64,000 nt of DNA from NCBI RefSeq assembly GCF_014196425.1, contig NZ_JACIDR010000004.1, forward strand, positions 248,001 to 312,000. The letters run 5' to 3'. Position 1 is the first letter of the stretch, and each line of letters opens with the position of its first letter. Of the stretch, positions 46,544 through 55,479 are shown piece after piece. The notes beneath the pieces were generated by a model, which was not told the DNA's origin, searched no databases, and was given only the letters and a program-made list of their open reading frames with translations. Source of the DNA: Hansschlegelia beijingensis (GTDB lineage: Bacteria > Pseudomonadota > Alphaproteobacteria > Rhizobiales > Methylopilaceae). The position numbers and the translations under genes were made by a program.

Positions 46544-47769
46544 AGAGCGAGCGCCATCTGGCGCGGCGGCGGAGCGATGCGCTCCAGCAGCCGCTCGGAC
46601 TCGAGCAGCCCGATCGATGGCGAATGGTCAGCCAGCCGAAGGAAGGGCAGCACCTTGCGCAGCGGCGCCTTCAGCCGCGCGAGATCCTCGCAGCGGATGG
46701 CGCGGAAGCGCCGCGCCGACAGGATCCTCTCGACCACCGTTTTGCCGAGCCCGGGCACCCGCAGCAGCTCCTCGCGCGAGGCCCGGTCGATGTCGAGAGG
46801 GAAGCGGTCGCGATGGCGCAGCGCCCAGGACAGCTTGGGGTCGACGGCGAGGTCGAGCATGCCGCCGCCTTCGGTGATCTCCTCGACGGAGAACCCATAG
46901 AAACGCATCAGCCAGTCAGCCTGGTAGAGACGGTGCTCCCGCACGAGCGGCGGCGCCTGCAGCGGCAGGCGGGCGTTGGCGTCCGGGATCGGACTGAACG
47001 CCGAGTAGTAGATGCGCTTGAGGCGATAGGAGCCGTACAGGTTCGCCGACGTTCCGAGGATCGCCCGATCGTCGGACGCGTCGGCGCCGATGATCATCTG
47101 CGTGCTCTGGCCGGCAGGCGAGAAGCGCGGCGCGCGCCGATCCGCCTTCGCCTCGTCGATCCGGCCGCGAAGCCCCGCCATGGTGCGGCGGACGGCCCTG
47201 ATGTCCTTCTCGGGGGCCAGCTGCTTCAAGGCCGTCTCGGTCGGCAGCTCGACATTGATTGACAGCCGGTCCGCATAGAGCCCGGCCTCCGCAAGCAACT
47301 CCGGAGACGCGTCGGGGATCGTCTTGAGGTGGATGTAGCCCTTGAAGCCGTGCTCCAGCCGAAGGGTCCGCGCGACGCGGACCACCTGCTCCATCGTGTA
47401 GTCGGGGCTCCTGACGATGCCGGAGGAGAGGAACAGGCCCTCGATGTAATTCCGCCGGTAGAAGTCGAGCGTCAGCCGGACGACTTCGGCCACCGTGAAC
47501 CGCGCCCGCGGCACGTTGCTGGAGGAGCGGTTGACGCAATACAGGCAGTCGAACGCGCAGGCGTTCGTCAAAAGGATCTTGAGCAGGGAGATGCATCGGC
47601 CGTCGGGAGCATAGGAGTGGCAGATGCCAGCGCCTTCTGTTGACCCGAGTCCCTGCGGCCGAACGCCTTTGCCGCCGGCGGAATGGCGCTTGTCGGTTCC
47701 GCTCGAGGCGCAGGAGGCGTCGTACTTGGCCGCGTCGGCGAGGATCGCGAGCTTCCGGGCGATGTCCAA
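46540..47769 (-). CDS. Putative DNA modification/repair radical SAM protein
   Basis: A 409-residue radical SAM enzyme with the iron-sulfur motif CAFDCLYC after a conserved ICHSYAPDGRCISLLKILLTN. The C-terminal ~70 residues hold a helix-hairpin-helix-like element (REELLRVPGLGKTVVERIL) that would bind DNA. This family is consistently encoded next to the DUF4130-UdgX protein, as here with a 4-nt overlap, and is thought to act with it in DNA repair. Reaction unknown. First gene of the operon; promoter and possible SOS box lie 30-60 bp upstream. Confidence 0.92.
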   Translation of the reverse strand: MDIARKLAILADAAKYDASCASSGTDKRHSAGGKGVRPQGLGSTEGAGICHSYAPDGRCISLLKILLTNACAFDCLYCVNRSSSNVPRARFTVAEVVRLTLDFYRRNYIEGLFLSSGIVRSPDYTMEQVVRVARTLRLEHGFKGYIHLKTIPDASPELLAEAGLYADRLSINVELPTETALKQLAPEKDIRAVRRTMAGLRGRIDEAKADRRAPRFSPAGQSTQMIIGADASDDRAILGTSANLYGSYRLKRIYYSAFSPIPDANARLPLQAPPLVREHRLYQADWLMRFYGFSVEEITEGGGMLDLAVDPKLSWALRHRDRFPLDIDRASREELLRVPGLGKTVVERILSARRFRAIRCEDLARLKAPLRKVLPFLRLADHSPSIGLLESERLLERIAPPPRQMALAL

Positions 47770-47798
47770 GACAGAAGGTCCTCCAGCGGCGGCCCTCT

Positions 47799-47827
47799 GT
47801 TCTATGTACTCATTTTGTTCGCATCAA
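47799..47827 (-). promoter_or_regulatory. Promoter with likely LexA box for the radical SAM-udgX operon
   Basis: On the minus strand TTGATG and TAGAAC are spaced by exactly 17 nt. Inside the spacer lies GAAC-N7-GTAC (47806-47820), one mismatch from the alphaproteobacterial SOS box GAAC-N7-GAAC. Position in the core promoter fits LexA repression. Confidence 0.5.
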
Positions 47828-47870
47828 GAGGTAAGGCGTTACGCATTGGGGCTGCGTAACGCCTTTTAGG

Positions 47871-48356
47871 TCAGAGCGCCTCGAGCAGGCGTTCGGCGCT
47901 GGAGAGATCGGCCTTGCCGGGCTGATCCTCGACGGCGAGCTTGGTGACCGTCATGTCATCCAGCACCATCGCGTAGCGCTTCGAGCGGATCCCGAGGCCG
48001 CCGGCGGAGGCGTCGAGCTCGAGGCCGATCGCCTTCGCGAAATCCGCGCTGCCATCCGACAGGAACTCGATCTTGCCCTTGCCACCCGTGGCGTTCGCCC
48101 AGGCGTCCATCACGAACGGGTCGTTCACGGCCGTCACCGCGACGACCTCGACGCCCTTGGCGGCGAGCGCGTCCATGTTGTTGAGATAGCCCGGCAGATG
48201 GTTCTTGTGGCAGGTGGGCGTGAAAGCGCCCGGAACCGCAAACAGCACCGCCTTTTTGCCGCCGAAGATTTCGTCCGCCATGACGGTCTCAGGCCCATTG
48301 GGGCCGAGGCGACGGAAGGTGGTGTTCGGCAGCCTGTCGCCGACTTTGATCGTCAT
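47871..48356 (-). CDS. Peroxiredoxin, Prx5 type
   Basis: A 161-residue redoxin of the Prx5/AhpE-like (peroxiredoxin 5) class that reduces hydroperoxides. The peroxidatic Cys is in PGAFTPTCHKNHLPGYL, and the typical N-terminal KVGDRLPNTTF and the DGSADFAKAIGLELDAS segment are present. A second conserved Cys that would serve as resolving residue is not seen, so it is probably a 1-Cys or glutaredoxin-linked enzyme. Confidence 0.93.
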   Translation of the reverse strand: MTIKVGDRLPNTTFRRLGPNGPETVMADEIFGGKKAVLFAVPGAFTPTCHKNHLPGYLNNMDALAAKGVEVVAVTAVNDPFVMDAWANATGGKGKIEFLSDGSADFAKAIGLELDASAGGLGIRSKRYAMVLDDMTVTKLAVEDQPGKADLSSAERLLEAL

Positions 48357-48410
48357 GGGCCGTCTCCTGGTGCGTGGAGGCCGCGTTGCGGTCCAAGAAG
48401 TCCGCGAGAC

Positions 48411-49247
48411 TTAGGACTTGGGCCTGATGGCGTCGAGGGGCACGCGCGTCTCGATCGCCTCGCCGCCGGCGACAAGCGTCAGGCGAAAGCCCGCAGCAGG
48501 CAGAGCCGGCCCGTCGAGAGCTATCCGGAACGCGGCGCGTCCGGCGGCTGGCTTCCCGGCGAGTTCGGGCGCGGCGACATACTCGCTGTCGCCGGTCTCG
48601 GCGAACAGCTCCGGCGGCTTGCCTCCCTCGGGAGCGGAGACCTCCACGCGCAACGCAGACCCTCCGGCCGCGCCCGTCTGAACGACGGAGCCGATCGCGA
48701 CCGGGCCTGGCGCGCCGAGCGGCTTGATGTCGGGGACCCGGGCGAGGGCCGCCAGAACCTCGTCGCGCGCCGGCCCCGCCCGGCCGCCGTCGGGGGCAAG
48801 CTGGAGTTCAGCCTCTGTGCGCGCCGGCACGCAGATCCGTTCACACACCCCATAGTCAGCCACCACCCGAAGGGTCACGGGCGCGGCCGGATCAACGGGC
48901 CGGACGCGGACCGGCAGCGTCACGACGCCATGATAGACATTCGTCACGCCGTCCTCGTCCGCGCTCCGTTCCGGAGCAGGGTAGGAGACCGACGCGGATT
49001 CGACATTCTCAGATCCTGAGAAATCGAAGCGTGGCGGCACGCCGCTGGCGCCGGGCTGCCTCCAGTAGGTTTTCCAGCCGGGCTCGAGGGCGATCTGAAC
49101 CGCCACCAGACGGGCCCCATCCTTCAGGCCGCCGTCGACCAAGCGAAAACGAGCGCCGGTGTCGGCGATCCACGGCGAGGCCGGCTCCGCGAAGGCTGGC
49201 GCCGAGAGGAGCGAAAAGGCGAGCGGCAGGAGGAGACTTCGGAACAT
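48411..49247 (-). CDS. DsbD-like periplasmic thiol-disulfide domain protein
   Basis: A 278-residue exported protein. From ATG 49247 a Sec signal (MFRSLLLPLAFSLLSAPAFA) is followed by a DsbC/DsbD N-terminal-like immunoglobulin-type domain with the segment PGWKTYWRQPGASGVPP and the Cys pair in YGVCERICVP, which resembles the redox-active pair of DsbDalpha. There is no membrane or thioredoxin part, so it is a stand-alone periplasmic module that could pass electrons to exported thiol proteins. Upstream in-frame Met codons give no signal peptide. Confidence 0.85.
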   Translation of the reverse strand: MFRSLLLPLAFSLLSAPAFAEPASPWIADTGARFRLVDGGLKDGARLVAVQIALEPGWKTYWRQPGASGVPPRFDFSGSENVESASVSYPAPERSADEDGVTNVYHGVVTLPVRVRPVDPAAPVTLRVVADYGVCERICVPARTEAELQLAPDGGRAGPARDEVLAALARVPDIKPLGAPGPVAIGSVVQTGAAGGSALRVEVSAPEGGKPPELFAETGDSEYVAAPELAGKPAAGRAAFRIALDGPALPAAGFRLTLVAGGEAIETRVPLDAIRPKS

Positions 49248-49373
49248 GTCGCCCCAAAATAGGTTGTCGTGAGCGGCGGCCAATTCACGGCCTCGCGAAG
49301 AAGGTTCGACATGGCGGCGAGGCGTGGCTTCGTCCGCCTTCCAAAAGCTTCAGAGGCCACATACTCTTCGCCC

Positions 49374-49997
49374 ATGCCCCAGATGCTCCGAAGACATCAG
49401 GCCAACCGCACCGACGCCTCCGGCTATCTCGACGGTCAGGTGCTCGTCGCGATGCCCACCTTGGCGGACGACCGGTTCGCCCGCACGGTCATTTACGTCT
49501 GCGCCCATTCGGCCGAGGGCGCTATGGGCATCGTGGTCAACAAGCCGGCGCCGCATATCAGTTTCCCGGACCTTCTGGTGCAACTCGACATCATCACGGC
49601 GGGCGAGGAGATAAGGCTGCCGGAGAAGGCGGGGGCGATCCAGATCCTGCGCGGCGGCCCTGTCGAATCGGGGCGCGGCTTCGTCCTTCACTCCGCCGAT
49701 TTCATGATCGAGGATTCGACCCTTCCCATCGACGACGGGATCTGCCTGACCGCCACCCTCGACATCCTGAAGGCGATCGCGCGCGGCGACGGCCCGGAGC
49801 GGGCGCTGCTGGCGCTGGGCTATGCCGGCTGGGCGCCGGGTCAGCTTGAAAACGAGATCCAGGCGAATGGCTGGCTCAACTGCCCGGCCGATCGCGCTTT
49901 GGTGTTCGGTGACGAGGCGGACACGAAATACGAACGCGCGCTGGCCAAGATCGGCATCGATCTCGCCAAGCTTGCTCCCGAAGCCGGCCACGCCTGA
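49374..49997 (+). CDS. YqgE/AlgH family protein
   Basis: A 207-residue UPF0301 (YqgE/AlgH) protein. The conserved blocks are [54 protein letters not shown] and [21 protein letters not shown]. The biochemical role of the family is unknown. The ATG at 49374 gives the normal length; ATG 49311, preceded by AGAAGG, would add 21 residues and cannot be excluded. It is divergent from the DsbD-like gene. Confidence 0.9.
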   Translation: MPQMLRRHQANRTDASGYLDGQVLVAMPTLADDRFARTVIYVCAHSAEGAMGIVVNKPAPHISFPDLLVQLDIITAGEEIRLPEKAGAIQILRGGPVESGRGFVLHSADFMIEDSTLPIDDGICLTATLDILKAIARGDGPERALLALGYAGWAPGQLENEIQANGWLNCPADRALVFGDEADTKYERALAKIGIDLAKLAPEAGHA

Positions 49998-50015
49998 ACC
50001 CTTCGGGATTCGCGA

Positions 50016-50636
50016 TCAGATCGGCTGGCCCTCGACTTTCAGGGCGAGATCGTCCACCCGCTTCTTCAAACCCTCGATCTGCGGATAGATCTCAAGGACG
50101 CGGCGATAGGCGGCGAGCGCCTTCGCGTCGAGATCGGCATCCTCGAGGATGCGGCCGAGGCCGAGCCAGGCGCCGAAATGCCGGGGCTCCCGCGCCAGCG
50201 TCTCGCGAATGTCGAGCATCGCGGCGTCGTAGTCCTTGGCCACGAAGTGCAGGGTCGCTCGGCGGTTCCAGCCCTCCGCGAAGTCGGGTCTGAGGCTCAC
50301 CACTTCGTCCATGAGCTTGATGGCGACGTCGATCTTCGACTGCCGCTGGGCCTGGGTCGAGCGCGTCAGCAGGAGATCTATCGTGTCGCTGTCGGTACGG
50401 CGCCACAGCGCCTGCACGGCCGCGGCGATGCGCTTCGCCGCGCCTGGCTCGTCAGCCTTCGCGAGCTGGACGAGCAATTCGTCAAGCGCCTCACCCTTCA
50501 CGGCCGAATCGCGCGGCTCCGGCGCGGCCGGAGCTGGCGACTTGGGGGGAACTGGGGGCGCGAGTTCAGGCTCGGCCGCGTAAGCGGCTCCGAGCTGAAG
50601 AAGCAGGAGGCTGACGGCAAGTCCGTATCGGATCAT
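50016..50636 (-). CDS. Exported tetratricopeptide repeat protein
   Basis: A 206-residue protein with a Sec signal (MIRYGLAVSLLLLQLGAAYA), a Pro/Ala/Glu-rich segment (22-45) and two to three TPR units (IDVAIKLMDEVVSLRPDFAEGWNRR, DYDAAMLDIRETLAREPRHFGAWLGLG, DAKALAAYRRVLEIYPQ). It is a predicted periplasmic or membrane-linked scaffold protein. It ends 18 bp after the convergent YqgE gene. Partner unknown. Confidence 0.87.
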   Translation of the reverse strand: MIRYGLAVSLLLLQLGAAYAAEPELAPPVPPKSPAPAAPEPRDSAVKGEALDELLVQLAKADEPGAAKRIAAAVQALWRRTDSDTIDLLLTRSTQAQRQSKIDVAIKLMDEVVSLRPDFAEGWNRRATLHFVAKDYDAAMLDIRETLAREPRHFGAWLGLGRILEDADLDAKALAAYRRVLEIYPQIEGLKKRVDDLALKVEGQPI

Positions 50637-50684
50637 GCCGTCGAGCTTAGCGTGCGATCAGGCCGCGTCAAAGCGGCCGCACGA

Positions 50685-50810
50685 TCAGCCCTGGCGCGCC
50701 TTGTAGCGCTTCTGCGTCTTGTTGATGATGTAGACGCGGCCCTTGCGGCGGACGATGCGGTTGTCGCGGTGCCGGTTGCGCAGCGACTTGAGCGAGTTAC
50801 GGATCTTCAT
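50685..50810 (-). CDS. rpmJ: 50S ribosomal protein bL36
   Basis: A 41-residue ribosomal protein, too short for routine gene finders. It reads [18 protein letters not shown] and continues with [21 protein letters not shown], the zinc-free (C-minus) form of bL36 typical of alphaproteobacteria, lacking the four metal ligands. A sigma-70-like promoter lies about 90 bp upstream. Confidence 0.95.
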   Translation of the reverse strand: MKIRNSLKSLRNRHRDNRIVRRKGRVYIINKTQKRYKARQG

Positions 50811-50899
50811 CGGTCAGTCCTCAAGACGCCGGCCGCGCTGCAGCGCCTCGCGTCATAGAATGGCGAAAAGCGGCGGGAAGGGCCGCCGCGTTCGGGCGG

Positions 50900-50928
50900 G
50901 TTCTAGAGAAGGTCGCGCATTTTTGCAA
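50900..50928 (-). promoter_or_regulatory. Candidate promoter for rpmJ
   Basis: On the minus strand TTGCAA and TAGAAC are separated by 17 nt, about 90 bp before the rpmJ ATG. The -10 TAGAAC is identical to that proposed for the radical SAM operon. Confidence 0.45.
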
Positions 50929-50978
50929 GACGCCCCGTACGGAGAGACGAGGGTCTGCGAGCTCCTCCGGCGCATTCG

Positions 50979-50994
50979 CGCAGGCCCGCCTGCG
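50979..50994 (-). terminator. Short stem-loop after rmlA
   Basis: CGCAGG-CCCG-CCTGCG forms a 6-bp stem about 58 bp after the rmlA stop on the minus strand. It is weak and has no T-tract; role tentative. Confidence 0.3.
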
Positions 50995-51051
50995 GCCGCT
51001 TCGGGGTTATGACCTCTCCATCAGTAGGCAGCCTCCAGCGCATGAAGGCGT

Positions 51052-51930
51052 TCAGCTATCTCCGCCGCCCCGAGCGAGGCGAAGGAGATATGCGCCGTAG
51101 GCTGTCTTCTCGAACATCCGGCCCCGCGCTTCGAGAGCGGCGAGGTCGATGAAGCCGTTCTGGAACGCGATCTCCTCGAGGCAGGCGATCGCCAGTCCCT
51201 GACGGCGCTGCAGCGTGCGGACGAATTCGCCGGCTTCCAGCAGGCTGTCATGCGTGCCGGTGTCGAGCCACGCCGCGCCTCGGCCGAGGCGCTCCACGGT
51301 GAGCTGGCCGCGGGCGAGATAGGCCTTGTTGACGTCGGTGATCTCGAGTTCGCCGCGCGCCGAGGGGCGCAGGCCGGCCGCGATGTCGAGCACCTGGTTG
51401 TCGTAGAAATAGAGGCCCGTCACGGCCCAGTTGGAGCGAGGAGATTTCGGCTTCTCGACGATGTCGACCACCTCGTCGGCCGAGCCGATCTCCACCACGC
51501 CGTACCGTTCCGGCTGATCCACGTGATAGGCGAAGATCGTGGCGCCGCGCCGCCGTTCCACGATCGCTCGAAGCTGCTCGCGCAGATTGGCGCTGAAGAA
51601 GATGTTGTCGCCCAGCACAAGCGCCGCGCAGTCGCCGCCGATGAAGTCGCGGCCGATCACGAAGGCCTGCGCGATGCCCTCCGGGCGGGGCTGCTCGGCG
51701 TAGCTCAGCTCGATCCCGTAGGCCTCCCCGGTCCCGAGCAGCCTGCGGTAGCTCTCCATCGACTCGGGCGAGGAGATCAGCAGAATCTCCCTTATGCCGG
51801 CCAGCAGCAGCACCGACAGCGGATAGTAGATCATCGGCTTGTCGTAGACGGGCAGCAGCTGCTTGTTCACCGCGAGCGTCGCGGGATGAAGGCGGGTGCC
51901 GGCGCCGCCGGCGAGCACGATGCCCTTCAC
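51052..51930 (-). CDS. rmlA: Glucose-1-phosphate thymidylyltransferase RmlA
   Basis: A 292-residue nucleotidyltransferase, first enzyme of dTDP-L-rhamnose synthesis (glucose-1-P + dTTP to dTDP-glucose). It starts at GTG 51930 with [36 protein letters not shown], the sugar-nucleotide signature, and has LGDNIFF with the metal-binding Asp and VEKPKSPRSNWAVTGLYFYD. The GTG overlaps the rmlD stop by 4 nt. Last gene of rmlCBDA, which supplies rhamnose for surface polysaccharide. Confidence 0.95.
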   Translation of the reverse strand: MKGIVLAGGAGTRLHPATLAVNKQLLPVYDKPMIYYPLSVLLLAGIREILLISSPESMESYRRLLGTGEAYGIELSYAEQPRPEGIAQAFVIGRDFIGGDCAALVLGDNIFFSANLREQLRAIVERRRGATIFAYHVDQPERYGVVEIGSADEVVDIVEKPKSPRSNWAVTGLYFYDNQVLDIAAGLRPSARGELEITDVNKAYLARGQLTVERLGRGAAWLDTGTHDSLLEAGEFVRTLQRRQGLAIACLEEIAFQNGFIDLAALEARGRMFEKTAYGAYLLRLARGGGDS

Positions 51931-52811
51931 GCGTCGTCTCCGATGATGTCGCCGATCAGCCCGGTAAGCCCCTCGATCCACGGGCGGGGCTTGATTCCGT
52001 AGTCCTGTTCAAGCCGACGCGTCGAGAGCAGGGAATGCGCCGGCCTGAGGGCGGCCGCGCCGTACTCCGCCGTGGTGACCGCCTCGAGCCTTGGCGTCGA
52101 AAGACCCCGTCGGGCGCCTTCCGCGAAAATCGCGGCCGCGAAGTCGCGCCAGGTCGTGGCGCCGGCGTTCGCGAAGTGAAAGACGCCGGCGGGCGCGGAG
52201 CGATCGGTCGCCATTCTGAGCGCGACGGTTGCGAGCGCGTCGGCCAGGTCTGCGGCGATCGTCGGCGCGCCGCGCTGGTCCGCGACCACGCGCACGACGC
52301 TGCGTTCGCTCGCGAGCCGCAACATGGTCCGAACGAAATTCGTCCCGTCGCGGCCGACGAGCCATGAGGCGCGCACCACGGCCGCGCGCGGAGCGCGAAG
52401 CGCCGCGAGCTCTCCGGCGGCCTTGCTCGAGCCATAGACGTTGAGGGGGTTGACGGGATCGCCCACGTCATACGGCTGGGCCGAGCGTCCGTCGAACACA
52501 TAGTCCGTCGAGACATGCAGCAGGGCGGCGTCCGCCTGCCGCGCGGCCTCGGCGAGGACGGCGGGAATCTGCGCGTTGGCGGCGAATGAGGCCGCGATTT
52601 CGGTTTCTGCCCGATCGACGGCCGTGAAGGCGGCGGCGTTCACGATGGCGGCGACGCTGCGCTCGCGCAGGAAGGCCGCCACGGCCGCAGGGTCGAAAAG
52701 ATCGAGCTCGTCGCGAGCCGGGGCGAACAGCCGGACCCTCTCGGGCCAGGAATGGCGGCGAAGCGCCGAGCCCAGCTGGCCACGGCCTCCCGTGATCAGG
52801 ATCGCGGTCAC
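51927..52811 (-). CDS. rmlD: dTDP-4-dehydrorhamnose reductase RmlD
   Basis: A 294-residue extended SDR that reduces dTDP-4-keto-L-rhamnose with NAD(P)H. The N-terminal motif [34 protein letters not shown] and catalytic YGSSKAAGE (Tyr/Lys) are as expected. It starts at GTG 52811, overlapping the rmlB stop by 4 nt, and ends overlapping the rmlA GTG, so translation is coupled at both ends. Confidence 0.95.
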   Translation of the reverse strand: MTAILITGGRGQLGSALRRHSWPERVRLFAPARDELDLFDPAAVAAFLRERSVAAIVNAAAFTAVDRAETEIAASFAANAQIPAVLAEAARQADAALLHVSTDYVFDGRSAQPYDVGDPVNPLNVYGSSKAAGELAALRAPRAAVVRASWLVGRDGTNFVRTMLRLASERSVVRVVADQRGAPTIAADLADALATVALRMATDRSAPAGVFHFANAGATTWRDFAAAIFAEGARRGLSTPRLEAVTTAEYGAAALRPAHSLLSTRRLEQDYGIKPRPWIEGLTGLIGDIIGDDA

Positions 52812-53890
52812 CGAAGGCCCCGGCGGGCGAGAGCGTCGCCGCCATTCTCGGTTCGCCTCAGCAGCGGCTCCCACCAGGCGCGGTTCGCGAGATACCACCG
52901 CACCGTCTTCTCAAGCCCGCTCTCGAAGCTCTCGCGGGGACGCCAGCCAAGCTCCCGCTCGATTTTGGACGGGTCGATCGCATAGCGCGCATCGTGTCCC
53001 GGTCGGTCCTCGACGAAGCGGATCAGGTCGCGGCGGCTGTGCCCAAGCGACGGCGCCAAGGCGTCGAGCAGGTCGCACACCGCCTCCACGACGGCGATGT
53101 TGGTCCGCTCACAGCGCGCCCCAACATTGTAGGTCTCGCCGGGGAGGCCGCGCTCCAGCGCCAGGATGAGAGCTTCGGCGTGGTCCTCGACATAGAGCCA
53201 GTCGCGAACGTTCCGCCCCGAACCGTAGACGGGCAGTTCGGCCCCTTCGAGTCCCCGCAGGATCATCAGCGGGATCATTTTCTCGGGGAAATGGTAGGGG
53301 CCGAAATTGTTGGAGCAGTTGGTGACGAGCGTCGGCAACCCGAAGGTTTCCCGCCAGGCCCGAACCAGATGGTCGGCGCCCGCCTTCGACGCCGAATAGG
53401 GCGAGCTCGGCCGATAGGGGGTGGTCTCGTCGAAGAGGCCGGTCGGTCCGAGCGAGCCGAACACCTCGTCGGTCGAGACGTGCAGCAGCCGGAATGCCGC
53501 GCGCTCGCCCGCATCCAGGCTGCGGAAGTGACGCAGCGCCTCCTCCAGCAGCACGAAGGTCCCGACCATGTTGGTCTCGACGAAGGCTTTCGGGCTGTCG
53601 ATCGACCGGTCGACATGTGTCTCCGCCGCAAGATGCATCACGGCGGTCGGCCGGTGGCGCTCGAACACCTGGCGCATCGCTGCGGCGTCGCGGATGTCGG
53701 TCTTCTCGAAGGCGTAGCGCGGGTTCTCCGCAGCGCCGGGCAGCGATCCGAGGTTCGCCGCATAGGTCAGCGCGTCGACATTGATCACCGAAGCCTCGGT
53801 GGCCCCGAGCAGCCGTCGCACCACGGCCGAGCCGATGAAGCCGGCGCCGCCCGTGACGAGGATTCGTGCGTCCTTGAGGCGGGGCGACAT
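52808..53890 (-). CDS. rmlB: dTDP-glucose 4,6-dehydratase RmlB
   Basis: A 360-residue NAD-dependent extended SDR catalysing dTDP-glucose to dTDP-4-keto-6-deoxyglucose. It has [26 protein letters not shown], the catalytic region STDEVFGSL (Asp-Glu) and [10 protein letters not shown], plus [14 protein letters not shown]. The ATG at 53890 follows rmlC by 20 bp. Confidence 0.96.
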   Translation of the reverse strand: MSPRLKDARILVTGGAGFIGSAVVRRLLGATEASVINVDALTYAANLGSLPGAAENPRYAFEKTDIRDAAAMRQVFERHRPTAVMHLAAETHVDRSIDSPKAFVETNMVGTFVLLEEALRHFRSLDAGERAAFRLLHVSTDEVFGSLGPTGLFDETTPYRPSSPYSASKAGADHLVRAWRETFGLPTLVTNCSNNFGPYHFPEKMIPLMILRGLEGAELPVYGSGRNVRDWLYVEDHAEALILALERGLPGETYNVGARCERTNIAVVEAVCDLLDALAPSLGHSRRDLIRFVEDRPGHDARYAIDPSKIERELGWRPRESFESGLEKTVRWYLANRAWWEPLLRRTENGGDALARRGLR

Positions 53891-53910
53891 CGGGGAGGGA
53901 TCCCTGGGGC

Positions 53911-54462
53911 TCAGAAGAGGTCGGCGGCGTCGGCGAGCATCGGCGCGCGCAGATCCTTGTCGGAGAGCCGGGCCCCGTCGGGCGGCGTCGGCCAGTCGAT
54001 GCCGAGCGCCGGATCGGCCCAGAAGATCGCGCGCTCGCGTTCGGGCGCATAATAGCTGGTGACGGCGTAAAGCACCTCGGTGTCGGGCTCGAGCGTGCAG
54101 AAGCCATGCGCGAAGCCCGGCGGGATGTGCAGCTCCGCGCCCGACGCGGCGGTGAGCGTCACCGCGACATGCTTCCCGAAGGTGGGCGAGCTCCGCCTCA
54201 GATCGACGGCCACATCGAACACCGCCCCGCGGATCACGGAGACGAGCTTGCCCTGCGCGGAGGGCGCGAGCTGGTAGTGCAGGCCCCGCACTGTTCCGGC
54301 GGCGTGGGAGCGCGACCGGTTGGTCTGCACGAAATCGGCGATCAGTCCCTCCGCCTCGAAGGCTGAGCGCCGGAAACTCTCAAAGAAGCTGCCGCGCGAA
54401 TCCGGAACGAGACGCGGGCGTATTTCGACGACGCCGTCCAACGCGTGACGAATGAACTCCAT
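53911..54462 (-). CDS. rmlC: dTDP-4-dehydrorhamnose 3,5-epimerase RmlC
   Basis: A 183-residue cupin-fold epimerase. Family landmarks are [31 protein letters not shown] with the catalytic His, and IPPGFAHGF; the Tyr of [13 protein letters not shown] is the catalytic acid. The ATG at 54462 has GGAGAGAT upstream and gives the normal length. First gene of rmlCBDA. Confidence 0.95.
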   Translation of the reverse strand: MEFIRHALDGVVEIRPRLVPDSRGSFFESFRRSAFEAEGLIADFVQTNRSRSHAAGTVRGLHYQLAPSAQGKLVSVIRGAVFDVAVDLRRSSPTFGKHVAVTLTAASGAELHIPPGFAHGFCTLEPDTEVLYAVTSYYAPERERAIFWADPALGIDWPTPPDGARLSDKDLRAPMLADAADLF

Positions 54463-54557
54463 CGATCTCTCCGCCGGAGGCTTCGATCCGCTAAGCTGTA
54501 ACGGCCGAAGAAGCAATCCGGGAGAACGCAGCCGCTCCTTGCGTCCGAGGGAGTCGG

Positions 54558-54586
54558 TTGACTCGTCTCCCGGGAGGATTCCATAA
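54558..54586 (+). promoter_or_regulatory. Promoter of imuA-imuB-dnaE2
   Basis: TTGACT at 54558-54563 is followed after 17 nt by CCATAA (54581-54586), giving a sigma-70-like core promoter with a start site near 54593, inside the LexA box that follows. The leader would be about 30 nt. Confidence 0.5.
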
Positions 54587-54601
54587 GAACAAAACAGGAA
54601 C
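54587..54601 (+). promoter_or_regulatory. LexA (SOS) box
   Basis: GAAC-AAAACAG-GAAC is a perfect match to the alphaproteobacterial SOS box GAAC-N7-GAAC. It lies just downstream of the -10 element and 20 bp before the imuA ATG, where LexA would block transcription until DNA damage. Confidence 0.85.
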
Positions 54602-54621
54602 TTTCAGGCGGCGGGAACGGC

Positions 54622-55479
54622 ATGGGCGCGGCGGAGGAAACGCTGGGCGCGCTACGGAGCGCGCTCGCCCGGATCGATGCGGGAGCCGGGCGGCCGCCAA
54701 GAAGCGGAAGCCGGGTCACGCTGGGGGTCGGTCCGGTCGACGACGCGCTTGGCGGCGGCCTGAGACGCGGAGCGCTGCATGCGGTGACGGCGGCCTCAGC
54801 GGCCGCGGCGGCGGCGGCGAGCGGGTTCGCGGCGGCGCTCGCGGCGCGATCGATCGGCGAGGGGAGGGCGGTGTTATGGATCCGACAGGACATGGCGGGA
54901 TGCGAGAGCGGCGAGCCCTGGCCGCCCGGTCTTGCGGAGCTCGGCCTCGACCCGGCCCGCATCGTGCTGTTCCGGGCGCCGAACATGGACGCGGCCCTGA
55001 AGGCCGCCGAGACGGCGCTCGGCTGCCGCGCGCTGGCGGCGGCGCTGATCGAGCCTTACGGGGCGCTGAGGCGGTTCGACCTTGTGGCGGGTCGGCGGCT
55101 TGCGCTCGCCGCCGGGCGTTCCGGGGTCATGGCGCTGCTCCTGCGGACCGATTCATCCGCCTCGACCGCTCCCGGACTCTCGATCGCCGAGACGCGCTGG
55201 CGCGTGTCGCCGCTCGCCTCTTCTTCCGCCGCCGAGGATTGGGGATGGCCCCGCGCGACAGTGGAGCTTGTCCGCAACCGCCTCGGGCCGCTTGGCCGTT
55301 GGCCTCTGGAGTGGGCGGATGACGGCCGCTTCCGCCTCATCGAGCCTGCCGTCGCTTTTGGGGACGACGCCGGCCGCTCCGCCGGCGCCCGGTCGGCGCA
55401 TCCTGGCGCTCGCTTTGCCGAACCTCTCGATCGACAGGGTGCGGCGGAAGGAGGCGTTTTCCGGCGGCGAGCCGGATGA
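54622..55479 (+). CDS. imuA: ImuA, SOS mutasome accessory protein
   Basis: A 285-residue RecA-related protein of the ImuA (SulA-like) family, part of the damage-induced ImuA-ImuB-DnaE2 mutagenesis complex. The conserved N-terminal GVGPVDDALGGGLRRGALHAVTA corresponds to the RecA core start, but the Walker A Lys/Thr are absent. Mid-protein LWIRQDMAG and LGCRALAAALIEPYG fit the family. Its last ~53 codons overlap imuB, an unusually long overlap, and that tail has the look of a shadow of the imuB frame. Driven by the SOS promoter at 54558-54601. Confidence 0.88.
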   Translation: MGAAEETLGALRSALARIDAGAGRPPRSGSRVTLGVGPVDDALGGGLRRGALHAVTAASAAAAAAASGFAAALAARSIGEGRAVLWIRQDMAGCESGEPWPPGLAELGLDPARIVLFRAPNMDAALKAAETALGCRALAAALIEPYGALRRFDLVAGRRLALAAGRSGVMALLLRTDSSASTAPGLSIAETRWRVSPLASSSAAEDWGWPRATVELVRNRLGPLGRWPLEWADDGRFRLIEPAVAFGDDAGRSAGARSAHPGARFAEPLDRQGAAEGGVFRRRAG

